DNA of 64,000 bases from Kalmusia sp. IMI 367209. Its lineage: Eukaryota > Ascomycota > Dothideomycetes > Pleosporales > Didymosphaeriaceae. Positions 11,139-22,982 of this stretch are shown here, piece by piece. The notes beneath the pieces were generated by a model, which saw only the letters and a list, made by a program, of their open reading frames with translations, did no database searches and was not told the DNA's origin. The translations under genes and the position numbers were made by a program. Location: NCBI GenBank assembly GCA_027946365.1, contig JAPEUQ010000006.1:1178001-1242000 (forward strand), written 5' to 3'. Position 1 is the stretch's first letter, and each line of letters opens with the position of its first letter.

Positions 11139-12057
11139 GTTACATTATCATAATGTACAATATATAATGTCGGGAAATCAGAATATGTTATAGAAGGAAT
11201 ACGAGTAAGAGGCGTAGTGCGATCGATCGTCGTCCATGAATTGCGCCCGAACAGGCTAGTCAGGACGGCATGCCGACGATGCGATGCCGAGGTTCACGTC
11301 CACGGCACGAAAGCATCGCGGACTCGACGTGCTGTGGCGTGTTCTCGCATCGCGTCATCTCGACTCAAACACCGCACGGGCACCGCATGCATGCTCGCTG
11401 CCCCAAGCTCTGTCTCAGATCAAGGAAACACAACAGACGCGAACGCGAGCGTGTAAGTCGGTTACTTGATGATATCATGAATAAGCCGTCTTGTCTTCAA
11501 AACGTTTGTCATACCTGCAATGTTCAAAAGGTATGGAACAAGACGCAACCAAATGTGGCTGACTCATAGACGGCTCGCATTGCTACTCATACATCTCTCC
11601 ATCCCATCACAATGTAGAGTAATGATTCCCCCCCTCATGCAGCCCATACCACTTCCCAATCAATAGCCCAACCTATCGTAGCAGCGCTACGAATGCGTGC
11701 ACCGCTAAAGCTAGCCTCTCCAGAAATGAAGATAGGAGATGCTATGGGAAAATGAAGGAAGACCCTTAATGCGCCATCGTGGAGGGAATAAACATGACGC
11801 CATCGACTCCATTGCAAAGTAAAGATTTGGCAGAAACAAAAAAAGACATTCAAGCCTCGACTAACCAACTGCATCTCTTTTATTTACGCCGAGCCGAGAT
11901 GAAGTGGCCAAAATGCAAACATGAATAGGGATTGATGTGACGGGAACGCAGCGCCGGTTCGTTGCCATCAAATACCCTAGGGCTGAAGCGGCTCGACGGT
12001 ACGCTGGGTGTTGCAACACTCTGAGTTATCAAGAATGCCTAGCATGCGTACTTTCTC
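11139..12057. other. Spacer upstream of HIT gene, downstream of cyclin B
   Basis: About 920 bp. Short ORFs on both strands lack family motifs. It should hold the HIT promoter and the cyclin 3' untranslated region. Confidence 0.6.
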
Positions 12058-13725
12058 TCAGCGTTGACTCTCCGCCTTGGCGCTCTCTTGTAGAACGTTA
12101 CCGTACTGAGCAACGTATTTCTTACACCATGAACGGAGCACGATGGAGGCTAGGATAGTTAGCAATGAGCTTATGCAACCATGATAATGTGCACAACTTA
12201 CCCTTCATGAACTTCTTGCTTGCGTACTTCTTGAAGAACGCCTCGTGAAGAACAGGGCCAGAAAGATAATCAATCATGAGCTCAAGCACTGGCTGGATCT
12301 CCTCCTCGGTGTAGCCAGCATAGTGTGTCAACGTCGCGTCCTATCCATGTTAGTAAAAGCATAAGAAGAATTACTAGTTGTACTCACCCAAGCACCACGG
12401 TCCAGCACAAGTCGAGCCAGATACATGGCGGCAGCAGCAACCTGGCTGGGAGGGTAGGCGATGAAGCGATGATCCAAGCAGCCAATCTCCAGAAGGTACT
12501 TGCCGAGAGTGCGAGTCTGGATGTCGTAATTGTCGGCCTTGGATATCCGGCGAAGGAAGTTCATCGGGTTGGGGTAGCTCAGGTCGTAATCAAGAGCAGC
12601 GAGGACGAAGCGCTCAGCGCTAAGGATCTCCTCCTCTGTGAAACCATCGTCGGCTACATGTCGGAAGTTCTGCACGTGCGGTGATAAGACTTCTTCATAC
12701 TTCGAGGCAATGAACATAGCCGTGACGCCAACAAGCTGGAGGCGATCCAGCTGAACAATCTTGGTGGACAGGAAGCGATCGATGATGTTGACAGCAAGGA
12801 ACAGAGTCTCTGGCAGGAGGCGGAAGCGAGTATGAACTTCGAGCAACCAATCGACTAGAATGCCCCGCATCTTCCACTCCAGCTCGCTCTGGTTGTCCAT
12901 GTACTCTGGGTTGGCCATGGTAGCGATCTCGAGCTCCTTCAGATAGTCGAAGATTTCAACAACGTATTCCGAAACCATGAGAGGATCGTCGATGTCTTCC
13001 TTGTCAAGGTCTGGAACTTGTTCCTCATCATCAGGTACAGGCACCTCCTTCGGCTCAGCAATCTCTTCGGGCTCTTCCTTGTGCTTAGTGATGACAACCT
13101 TATCCTCCTTCACATTCGTCGGTGGCATAATATTCTCTACTTCTTCAAGATCCTCTTTGACGGTGTCAGGAGCGCTAACATGACGCTTCTTCGTTGCTTG
13201 AGGGGGAGCGATGCCGGAGCCGGACGCGGGTCGCTTTGAACCTGAGGAGTTGGTATTCTTCTCCTTCGAGGCGAGTACTGAACGCGAGGCCTTAATCTGG
13301 GAGGTCTTGGTGACCTTGGTTGGGTGCGCAGCGCCTGCCAGTCCGCCCTTGCCTGCAGCGGGCTTCTTGTTTGCCTTTGCGTCTTTTGCTGCAGCACCGA
13401 GCCCCTCTGTCTTGCTAACATTGCTGACATCTCCAAGAGCTGCACGCTTACGGGTTTGGCCGGCGGGTGCTAGGGCAGCTTGCGACTTCTTCGTGTTCAA
13501 CGCCTTCTTCGGCACGTCAACAACAGAGTCCATAGCGGCAGATTTCGCGCGCGTCAAACGCTGCGAACCCGCGTTCTCATCATTCTCATTCGTGACGGCA
13601 CGCTGCCGGAGAGATCGAGCCTAATAATTAGTCTTAGCAAACCTGAAGAGGATGGGCCGCCGATATAGTTGTGCTGGGACGGCAAGGATGCACCGCGACG
13701 CGATGATACGTACCACCTGAGGCAT
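12058..13725 (-). CDS. nimE: G2/mitotic B-type cyclin
   Basis: Regulatory subunit of the Cdk1 kinase that drives entry into mitosis, degraded by the APC/C. Minus-strand exons: 13714..13725 (only 12 nt: MPQV), 12388..13620, 12202..12340, 12058..12149, giving 491 residues. The N-terminal region is basic and disordered and carries a destruction box RAALGDVSN at 13420-13446, matching RxxLxxxxN. The first cyclin fold starts near MRGILVDWLLEVH, the cyclin B MRAIL-type motif, and contains ASKYEEVLSP. The second fold begins near NPMNFLRRISKAD and runs through the two small 3' exons to a basic end (KAESQR). The start in the 12-nt exon is supported by GTACGT and by a TTATTAG acceptor that restores an Arg-rich N-terminus. 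It is divergent from RML2. Confidence 0.95.
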
Positions 13726-14623
13726 GGCAAGCAATATTAAGGTATACTGAGCAAAGCTAGAAATCAAATCGGGGTATACTGTTGTGAACTAAGGCGTGGA
13801 GTGTATACGAGTTGTGTTATTATGCACTGCGTGGGTGTTAGCAGTAGTCTGGCAGGGAACGCGATGTGGACGAGAAGGAAGCGGAGGCTGACAATACAAG
13901 AGCACCCAGCATGCGGACATGCGTGTAATGGTCTGGTCGACAGACTCTGGTGTTGTGCTCACGAATATAGACGTACCGGACACGCTCTATAGGATGCGAC
14001 AGCGATGGTGATATGACGTGCGGGATGGCGAGAACAGAGGTCCTGGAGAACAGTGCCGGCGACGTTGGAGGGACAGGTAGAAGGCCTGCTCCAGTGGCGC
14101 TGTGGTCGTGGGTGAGAGGGGAGAATGCTGCACCGAAGGTGTGTTGATGGAGGTGGATGTCGAAGGCGGTTTGTTTTGGTGTGCAGGCTTGCCGTTAGGT
14201 AAGCGGCTATGCGCCAACAACGCGCGAAGAACCCGACGTGAACGGGGCTGGGGTGTGGAGCCAATCAAGAACGCGTATGCCACTTACCACAGAAAACCAC
14301 AGGAAGCAACCCGATCCGACGCGCAAGAGCAGGTGGAGACGGCGCAATGAGTATGCTGGGGGAGAATGGCGCGCTGGAGGTGTTTTATAGATTCGCGAGC
14401 AGGGCGCTGGAAGTTGAGGCGCGCAGGTGAAGGAGGCACGTCGCAGCGACGTTGTTGCTGGGTCGTCGCGCCGTGCAACTTACAGGGATGTCAGCGAGCC
14501 TAAGCCATTCCGGGGGCATGCCTGAGATTTTCTGGAGCTGTACACTGACTGCACACCACCTGCAAGAGAGAGCCCATTGCGCCATCTGCCCCATCCCGAG
14601 GCCATCGAGGCCATCAGTAAACC
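13726..14623. promoter_or_regulatory. Divergent region between cyclin B and RML2
   Basis: About 900 bp separate the two starts. A CCAAT box (14261-14265) lies next to ACGCGT (14271-14276), the MluI cell-cycle box core. Two overlapping minus-strand ORFs here are Ser/Pro/Arg-rich without motifs, so I do not call a gene. Confidence 0.45.
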
Positions 14624-15848
14624 ATGCTGCAGCCCCGGATATGCAGCTTCCACGCCTCGCGATTCGGCAGAGCGCTGCTTCGCCCGGCACGCAGCTATGC
14701 CACAGCCGTCGAACACGCACCAAAGCCCGCATTTGAGCCCGCCGTCCCAAGCCGATGGCGGTGTCCTTCAAGCCAGAGAGCCGCGACGAGATCAATTCAT
14801 TCCCTTGCGAACCTACAAGCCGCGCACACCAGGCCTGCGCCATCTCAAGCGACCAGTCAACGACCATCTGTGGAAGGGGCGGCCGCATCTGAAGCTCACC
14901 ATCGCCAGAAAGGGGCAGCATTTAGGAGGAAGGAACAACAGTGGCCAGGTCACTGTAAGACATAGGGGAGGCGGACACAAGAGGCGCATTCGTATAGTGG
15001 ATTACAAACGTTACCTTCCAGGCAAGCACATTGTGGACCGGATAGAGTACGACCCAAATCGTAGCGCGCATCTCGCCCTCGTCACCCGCGTAGCAACCGG
15101 CGAAAAGACGTACATCGTTGCCGCAGATGGCATGCGCGAAGGCGATGAGGTCGAGAGCTATAGGAGCGGCATCCCGCAGGATCTGATAGCAAGTATGGGC
15201 GGTGTCATCGATCCTGGTATGTTGGCAGCGAAGACCGCAGCGCGAGGGAACTGCTTGCCCATCCACATGGTGCCTTTGGGCTCTCAAGTCTTCAACGTCG
15301 GCTCAAAGACGCAGGGCGGCGGTGTCTTCTGCCGGAGTGCTGGGACGTACGCCATAGTCGTCACCAAGGAGGAGGTGGAGAATGCAAAGGGCGTAGAGAT
15401 CAAGAGCGTTACCGTCCGCCTGCAGAGCGGTGAGCTGCGGAAGATCAGTCCTGACGCCTGCTGCACTATCGGCGTTGCAAGCAATCCTCAAAACCACTTC
15501 AAATCTCTGGGCAAAGCTGGACGATCACGATGGCTAGGAAAGAGACCATCAGTCCGTGGTGTGGCCATGAATGCAGGTACGTACTCGGCAGCTTCTCCTT
15601 TCACGAGGGCTCACTAATATGTTGCAGCTGATCACCCTCATGGCGGTGGCCGAGGTAAGTCAAAGGGTAATGTGCATCCTGTCAGTCCGTGGGGCACCCC
15701 GGTAGGTCTATGCTTGAGCATCAGCTACGTTCTATTACTCACTCATTTGCAGGCAAAAGGCGGCTTCAAGACGAGGCACAAACGCAACAAGCACACTTTC
15801 CTTGTGCAAGACCGCCCACGCAACCAGGGCAAGCGCAGGCCGAGATAA
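14624..15848 (+). CDS. RML2: Mitochondrial ribosomal protein uL2m, apparent frameshift near the N-terminus
   Basis: Core rRNA-binding protein of the mitochondrial large subunit, close to the peptidyl transferase centre. Exons: 14624..15576, 15628..15701, 15753..15848. The ATG at 14624 opens a strong presequence ([17 protein letters not shown]). The conserved body, from [17 protein letters not shown] on, lies one base out of frame. Deleting one base around 14736-14750 (two CCC runs) would join them. The body shows [13 protein letters not shown] and, after splicing, the diagnostic [16 protein letters not shown] and [13 protein letters not shown]. Length after correction is about 373 residues. 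A start at the ATG at 14697 would give an intact frame but no presequence. I consider a sequence error likelier than a pseudogene because the rest is perfectly conserved. Confidence 0.9.
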
Positions 15849-16843
15849 TGCAGGGTTGCCACATGTACCATATCACCTGTTATACATTTGTATCATATGA
15901 ATCTGAGCGGCCGCAAGCTCGGCGATCTGGAGTATAGTCACATACTCGCATCCGAATCTGCTCAAGCATTATCTTAATGTCTCGTGAAGCCTCCCTCTTA
16001 TATTATTCGATCGAGTTTAGTAGCGCGTGATTAGTACCCCGGGCTCCATGATACAAAGGCCATCATCTCTTCGATTCTTGGATTTTCCGCAAATGTTCAA
16101 CCTCCAAAAGGAGCGTCGCCGAACCAAGCCCCAGCTAGTGATGAATTAAGTTGGTAGGAAACGGACAAGACTAAATCCAGCACGGGCCTCACACCCCCGC
16201 AATGACCGCGATGGTAAGCAGGCGTGGCAGGGCATCTTCAGCCTCTGCGTGTAGAACATTGTAGAAGCCCCGAAGGTGTAGAGATGCCGGTGTCATGGTA
16301 CGGATGCAGAGTAGCGTGCTACCCGAGCTGTTGTGCGAGGGGCGGCATGCTTCGTATAGGCTCAACGGCCGGCGTGTCCGAGATTATTCGTCCTGGATGG
16401 TCATCAATGCAAACGCGCGTAGACTACGATGCCTGCGATAGCATATGCAGGGCGTTCGCTCAGCTCCTAACGAGCCCTTCGATCCAGGACGTCAGCGGAA
16501 GATTGTACCTTTGGTGCTAACCTCGATATTGCTACTGCTATGCTACGCCCCCCTTGTGCCAACGACTCACCGTATTATTCGCACTTCACCAAGTGATGCC
16601 TGAGCGTTCTTTCGCGCGTCGGGCGACTTTCACTCCCGACGCTTCGTTCTAAGCTACCCACTCGCCACTTCCTTTCAGAACAACCTGCGCGAGGCTCAAA
16701 CCAGCACTGTACAGGTTGTGGAGCGCCATTTTGTGTCTTGCTCGCACAGGAACAATCTGCCCGAACCCCCGATTGCTTACGCGGACCACTCCCGAGGTAG
16801 CTGAGGCCGCAACTGGAAAACGGTCGCTGCCAGACGCTCGACG
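15849..16843. other. 1 kb intergenic region, promoter side of the Zn2Cys6 gene
   Basis: No convincing coding sequence. A CT-rich stretch just left of 16700 could belong to the promoter or 5' leader of the regulator that starts at 16844. Confidence 0.55.
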
Positions 16844-19794
16844 ATGCCTTCGGCGGGCTCTGAATCGCCGGACGGGGGCTTCTTCAACGACCTGTCACAG
16901 CAGGGCCCGGACGCGAACGAGAATTCCACGAATACTACGGCCGCGAATGGGCAGGATGCGCGCAAAGACGATGCGGCAAGCAAGCAGAAGCGCATAGCCT
17001 GCGTGCTGTGCCGGAAACGAAAATTGCGGTGCGACGGTGCCAGGCCGACATGCGGGACCTGCAAGCGCCTGTCGCATGATTGTACATACGATGAGGTGCG
17101 CAAGAAGAGCGGACCGAAACGGGGATATGTGAAGCTCCTGGAGGCGCGCCTGCGTACGTGTGCAGCACTGCCAACTCTCTGAACAGTATGGCTAACTGGA
17201 TGCATTGCAGAGCAGGTCGAGACGCTCCTAAAGAAGCAGGAGTCGACCGAGCCGACAGCAGACGTATCGCGCCAGGACTCGACCTCCGCATACGTGGCGA
17301 GCACCGTACAGCAACCGTTGCCCAACGCAGGCGACTACTTGGGTGCCGCAGACGGAGCGCCGCGGATATCACCAGCCCCCGATGCCTTCTCGAACAGCAC
17401 TGCAAACGGGATGTCGCCAGAGGGCGAGTTCCAGTGGGAAATGATCGGACTGGGTTTGGACGAGCCGCTGCCACCCCAAGATGTGCAAGATGAACTGTAA
17501 GTGGTCAACAAGGATAGAGGTACCTAGGTCTAACAACACCAGCTACCAACTATACTTCACCAAGATACACCCGTCGATACCCATCATACACAGACCACGC
17601 TTCATGGCCGCCATGAACCTCGCACCGCATATGCGACCCCCTGTGTGTTTACGATATAGCATGTGGACACTTGCAGCTTCCGTAGCCGACAAGTACGACG
17701 CGTTACAGGAACATTTCTATCAACGAGCTAGAAAGTATGCCCAAGCAGACGAAATGAAAGGCCACGGCGAGTCCACCATCACGCTTGCGCATTGCCAAGC
17801 ATGGGCTTTGACGTCGACGTACGAGTTCAAGCAGATGTACTTTCCGCGCGCTTGGCTTTCGGCGGGACGGGCAACAAGGTTGGCGCAGATGATGCAGTTG
17901 CATCGACTGGATGGCGTCGGTCTAGATGTAAAACAATGTCTCCCGCCTCCAAAGGACTGGACAGAGCGAGAAGAGAGGCGGCGGACGTTCTGGATGACTT
18001 TCAACGTTGATCGATATGCCAGTATTGGCACTGGCTGGCCGATGACCTTTGATGAACGAGACGTAAGCCATGCAGTACTCATCTCGCACGGCAGCGGCTA
18101 ACTCCAGCGTAGATCCTAACGAACCTCCCATCCAGTGATGAAGCGTTCGAAAAGAGCCGGCCTATGGCTACGGGCTCTCTAGAGCAAGCGTTAGGCTCAA
18201 ATGGCATCGGAAACCTGCAATCATTTGGTGGGATAGTACTGACAGCAGCACTTTTTGGCAGGAATCTGCTGCATTTACACCGTCCTGGGCCCGATGACAA
18301 CGATGACGATCTTAATGGTGGTTTCTGGATACGGCACCGAGCAATCGAAGGAATGTTACTTCAGACGTCCCTCGGTCTGCCCGATCACCTACGACTGCCC
18401 GGCGGATCGACAGACCCAAACACTGTCTTCATGCATATGTGCATTCATACATCGACGATTTGCCTCCATCAAGCGGCGATCTTCAAGGCAGACAAGTACC
18501 GACTACCGATAAACGTCAGCAATGAAAGCAAGATACGATGTGTAACCGCTGCCGCTGAAATCGCCTCTATCATGAGAATGATTAGCCACTTGGATCTAGC
18601 TGCTGTACGTTGGACGAGTCACCTCAAGTTACAAGAACTAATTCGGACCAGATGAACCCCTTCATATCTTTCTGTGTTTACGTCGCCGCCAGAGTCTTCG
18701 TTCAGTATCTCAAAACCCGTCCTAAAGACCAGCAGATGCATTCGTCTCTCCAATTTCTCCTAACGGCTATGCAAGCCCTCCGGCGCAAAAACCCACTCAC
18801 CGAATCGTTTCTAGTTCAGCTGGACCTTGACCTCGAAAGCGCAGGTGTGCTGGGACTTCAACAGAAGCCATACCTACCACCGCAGGCAGGTGGCCCAGTA
18901 AGTCAATCCTCGCAGACACCAAATGCAACCAAGTCGTATCCTTTCCAGGAGCACCATGTTGAGTAAGTTGTTTCCTAACCCAAGCTAATCCGTATCTTAC
19001 TCCAGGGCGTTAATGTGGCACCGTTGAATTCTGACCCCTCCGCCTGTAGTTCCATCTTCGAGATCCGCGAGACGCAGAATCCGAGTCATCATATAAACCA
19101 GTACGGAAATGGAGAGCCTGTAAGACCGGTTCAGCAACCAAATGCGCAGTACCCGTCCAAAGCTACACACGGTGTGCCGTTCCATCTCTCAAGCGTGACA
19201 CAAATCGACTTGGACACACAAAATGCGCAATTTGTGTCTGGCCAAACAGGTCCAAGTGGCGTGAATACACTATCATCGAATGCCTACAGCCTGGGTGACG
19301 GCAACGATATGGATCTCACCTCTGATAGCAATGATCAACCAAGTCCCGCAACAACAACCTCAAACACGCGCTCCCAATCTCTGTCGCAATCTGGCGGCCC
19401 CGGCTCAGGCTCACATTCGTCTTATTCTCCCGGTCAAGCTGTCGATCAAATTCCCTATCGCCCATCACCACGAATGGCAAACCAGACGCCCAATCAATCT
19501 ACTTCTCCGCTCAATAGTATCTTTTATTCTACAAGTAACGACATGATGAACGCTAATTTTTCATACGGCGATACGGGCGGTATATCTGGAGGTGATTCCA
19601 TCGGAACTGATTTTGGCATGGGCATGGGCTTGGGAAATGACTGGGATATCGGAAGCTTGGGTGGCGGAGCAGGTATGACACCAATGTCCGACGGGACGTG
19701 GAACCAGATGATAGAAAATATGAACATGGGCTGGGATAGCGTGGGACCCCCTCATGTCGACCCAGGCTCGGCCCCTACCCAGCAGGGCCGGTAA
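16844..19794 (+). CDS. Zn2Cys6 transcription factor with fungal_trans domain
   Basis: Probable DNA-binding regulator in the nucleus. Exons: 16844..17153, 17211..17496, 17543..18062, 18113..18604, 18652..18897, 19006..19794, giving 880 residues. The binuclear zinc cluster near residues 50-80 reads CVLCRKRKLRCDGARPTC, then CGTCKRLSHDC. It is followed by the linker KKSGPKRGYVKLLEARL and a short coiled dimerisation segment. The middle-homology (fungal_trans) region starts around YFTKIHPSIPIIHRPRF and includes the conserved EERRRTFWMTFNVDRY. The C-terminal 250 residues are Ser/Gly/Gln/Asn-rich with Met-Gly repeats (GMGMGLG), a likely activation region. The last intron (18898-19005, 108 nt) is the least certain: reading on would meet a stop at 18964. 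I cannot assign target genes. Confidence 0.87.
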
Positions 19795-20451
19795 TGGGTT
19801 CGAATATTCATGATTGATGGAAGGGCTCATAGGCTTTTCTATAAGCCAAAAGGATACGGGACATAGATTTGGAAGGATACCCACTGTCGCTCTGCCATAC
19901 GGAGTTTTCTATTTAGGAGGATCAGGGGCGCCTTTGGGCCATAATATTAAGGCTCTTGCTGAGATTGGCAGGATATGCATATGGGCCGTGGTAAAGGCGT
20001 ACTGAGGTGCATTGCTCACACCCCGCTTTGTAGTATACAATATGAGTGTTAATGTTCCGCTACATATCTTCTCTTGTCAATGCGTTTGACGACCGTTCCA
20101 GCACAATTGCCATAGGGATTTACAAGAATGTAGGAGCGCAGATGATGTGTACCACAAATCCATCCCAAACAACCCCCCTCCTCATGCCAGACTATCGTCT
20201 TCTCACTCTATCCGTACTAGAACCCAGGGTACCCTAGGATAACTCAAACCACAATGTGCCCAGAATTCGGCATCGCGAACGACTACCGGTATCCTAGCTC
20301 CACATGGCACGCGTAGATCAAATGCGGAGCGGGGTCCGATAACCAAACACCATCATTTCGACTCATCCAGACCCACATTTTCCCGACCTCCATACATATA
20401 TCCAAAAATGCCACGCTGCTACATGTGCACGTATTTCATAGTCTTCTCAAT
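19795..20451. other. Intergenic region between Zn2Cys6 gene and reductase
   Basis: About 660 bp, same-strand neighbours. An ACGCGT hexamer lies near 20309. Nothing else is recognisable. Confidence 0.5.
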
Positions 20452-21667
20452 ATGCCAAAAGATTGTCAAGCCCTCGTTATCGGCGCGTCTGGCCTCATTG
20501 GCTGGGGCGTCGTCGACCAACTTCTCCGCTCGTATCCTTCCCACGGCACATTTTCCAAGGTGACTGCTCTGGTGAATAGACCGCTAAAGCTGGAGGATTC
20601 CTTCTGGCCGAATGAGGAAGAGGGCCGACCGGAGCTGGACTTAGCCTCTGGTGTAGACTTGTTGAGCTCAGAGGAGGAAGTTGAGCGAATGTTGAAGGAG
20701 AAGGTGAAGGAAGTAGAGAGTATAAGCCATGTATTTTATTTCGGTATAGTACCTTTCTCGGAATTTTGCAACGCATGTAACTAAGGCAGCGCTAGCATTC
20801 AAAGAAATTCTAGGGGACGCAGTGGAAGAAGTTCGCACAAACGTAGGCATGATGCGTCGCGTTGTGCGAGCTATCAAACGCCTTTCATCTGCTTTCCAAT
20901 TCATCGTCTATCCTGGGGGCACACGAGGCTATGGAATCTATCGACCAGGCGGTATCTTCAGTGCTCCCCTAGTAGAATCCATGGCCGACACGCTCCCTGA
21001 AGACTACGCGCAAACGGTTGCGTACCCACATTACCGCAAGATGCTCATGACCGAAAGCACCGGCCAGTCATGGTCATGGTGCGAACTCTGTCCTGACGCG
21101 ATCATTGGTTTTACCCCTAATGGCTCCGGGTATTCGCTTGCCGGACACTGGGCCGTGTATCTTTATGCGTGGAAGCTCGTACACGGGGAAGGAGTAGAAG
21201 TACCATTTCCAGGGACGGCGGCAGCATATGATGCGTTATACACGGAGACGAGTACACGTACACTGGCGCGTGTCGCTATACACGCATCACTCCACCCCTC
21301 GGTATTCCGAGAACGCATCTTCAATGTTGCAGACTCAGCCACACCGGGCCGTATGCGTGATCGCTGGCCTGAAATTACATCATGGTTCGGGCTCAAAGGT
21401 ACACCGCCTCCTGCCACAGCAAGTGTTGAGGACACGAAACCGAGCGAATTCATTAAGATGCATTCGATGCGTTTGCAGCACGCAGGGGCGAAGGGTGTCC
21501 AAATATGGAATGCGAATCAGCTGGATAGCTATGGGTACTGGCTAACGTTTGACCGGCATCTAAGCTTGGAGAGGTTGCGGACCGCGGGATTTGCAGAAGA
21601 GAGTGCGCCGCGGGAGGGGTGGACGGAAGCGTTCAACTTGTTCAAAAAGGCAGGAATGGTGGGGTAG
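20452..21667 (+). CDS. PRISE-type short-chain reductase
   Basis: NAD(P)H-dependent extended SDR related to progesterone 5-beta-reductase/iridoid synthase-like enzymes, which reduce the C=C bond of enones; the substrate is unknown. Exons: 20452..20743 and 20790..21667, giving 389 residues. The Rossmann glycine motif is ALVIGASGLIGWG at the N-terminus. The intron restores HVFYFALAFKE. The middle carries YPGGTRGYG and WCELCPDAIIGFTPNGSG, typical of the fungal branch. The usual catalytic Tyr region is probably AYPHYRKMLM. The longer upstream frame has only a GTG, so I use the ATG at 20452. It converges on the Spartan-like gene across 135 bp, so the 3' ends may overlap. Confidence 0.85.
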
Positions 21668-21802
21668 AGGTACATTTTCGGGCCAAATTGGAACAATTTT
21701 TAAGATCTGGGGTAAATAGCCCGTTCTGTGCTTTAAGAGACTCAAGCCCAGTAATACATGCTCGAATATGAAGCATTTGTGAGCCCGCATAGCCTGTGGG
21801 TG

Positions 21803-22982
21803 TCAACTGATTGCCTCAGCCTTACGCTTCCCATTTGCTATTCCTGAGGAGGTAGTACCCGCTTCAGTGGATGGTCTCGTGCCTGTATAGGTTTCACCCT
21901 CAGTGCTCTGCTTCTCGGGTTTCGGCTTGAGCCAGCCATCTAGTTTATTCTTCTGGCGTCCTGCTCTCTCCTTCTTAGTCATTGCTTCAATCTTTTTTTT
22001 TTGTTGGTGCGGGTTCCTGAATCTTTGTATACGTCCCTCCACACTCAGCTTCGTGCCGTGTCCACCAAGAGTCAGACTTGCCAGGCGGTCGGTTCATACT
22101 TCGTTTCACCAAACCAAAGTAGGGTGGCCAGTCCTTGCAAGGTCCGGAACATTGCCAAACATGCGTCCTATAGCTATCCTATAGGGCAGATTTTCGATGA
22201 GTGTTGGTTTATATTATCAATGCTGACGTTACTCACCACCTCGTCATGAAACGTGTGAAAAACAGTAATCTCGTAGTTCCCATGGGTGTTAATTGCATCA
22301 GCTAGCAGTTGAAATCCTTCGCCATGGCCGGTACCATCGTCTCCACGTGAATGTCGCCATGAGGTCGTAATGAAAAAGTAGGCGTGGATAGCCTCGTGCA
22401 GCAACGTATTGATGATATCGGGCCTCGGTCGGTACTGCAGGAGGGGGCGAGCTCATCTTCAGCCGAATCCTCGTAAACTTCCCGGTTGACGGGTCTTTGG
22501 AGAGCTCGCATAATCCGGCGCACCTAATGCAGGTCAGAGCGGTGGTCAGAAAATATCGAAAATTGCACACTGTGCATAGGAGCAAGTAAGCTGCAGGAGG
22601 CACAGCAGCATACTGTAAGCTTGTTTCCAAATTGATGTACCGTTAGAGGACAAAAAATTGAGAACTTTTAGGCTTCCGTATTATGTATCTTGAGGTAAAC
22701 CAGCTTATAGTGCATCCTCAAAGATTTGTCCGGGTACTGTATGGTGGTTGGGGAACGTGCTTACAGTGTTAAGCGTGGGGACCAGAGCACCTCGACACGG
22801 GGAATAAGAAGCTTTCGGAAATACAACACGTTGTAGTGCGCTAACAGCTCCTGGACATCAACGAATGGTTCGCCATTGCGCAGAATGGCGTTGATTGCAT
22901 CCTGCGCCTGCTCCTGCTCGGCGGAGAGGTGTTCAAGGGTCCCAATTGCTTGGAGGGCGGCATCCTCGTCGGTAACGGGCAT
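21803..22982 (-). CDS. Spartan-like SprT metalloprotease, two apparent frameshifts
   Basis: Family members degrade DNA-protein crosslinks or act in DNA damage tolerance. Minus-strand exons: 22765..22982, 22237..22523, 21803..22178. Exon 1 encodes VQELLAHYNVLYFRKLL and PRVEVLWSPRLTL. Exon 2 gives CAGLCELSKD, then LLHEAIHAYFF with the zinc-binding HExxH and its Glu, and GTGHGEGFQLLADAIN. Exon 3 has a second cysteine-bearing part (WQCSGPCKD, HEAECGG) and a Lys-rich tail. Two positions break the frame: one extra base in the C/G run at 22443-22447 and one in the T10/A10 run at 21993-22002. Removing one base in each restores continuous similarity to the end (KLDGWLKPKP). I therefore suspect homopolymer errors. 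Intron 1 (241 nt) is unusually long. Confidence 0.82.

Noticed and set aside
13959..14283. Two overlapping ORFs of about 100 codons upstream of cyclin B
   Set aside because: Different frames of the same GC-rich sequence, no motif.
15655..15660. GTAAGT inside RML2 exon 2 as an intron donor
   Set aside because: The reading frame through it encodes the conserved [16 protein letters not shown], so it is coding.
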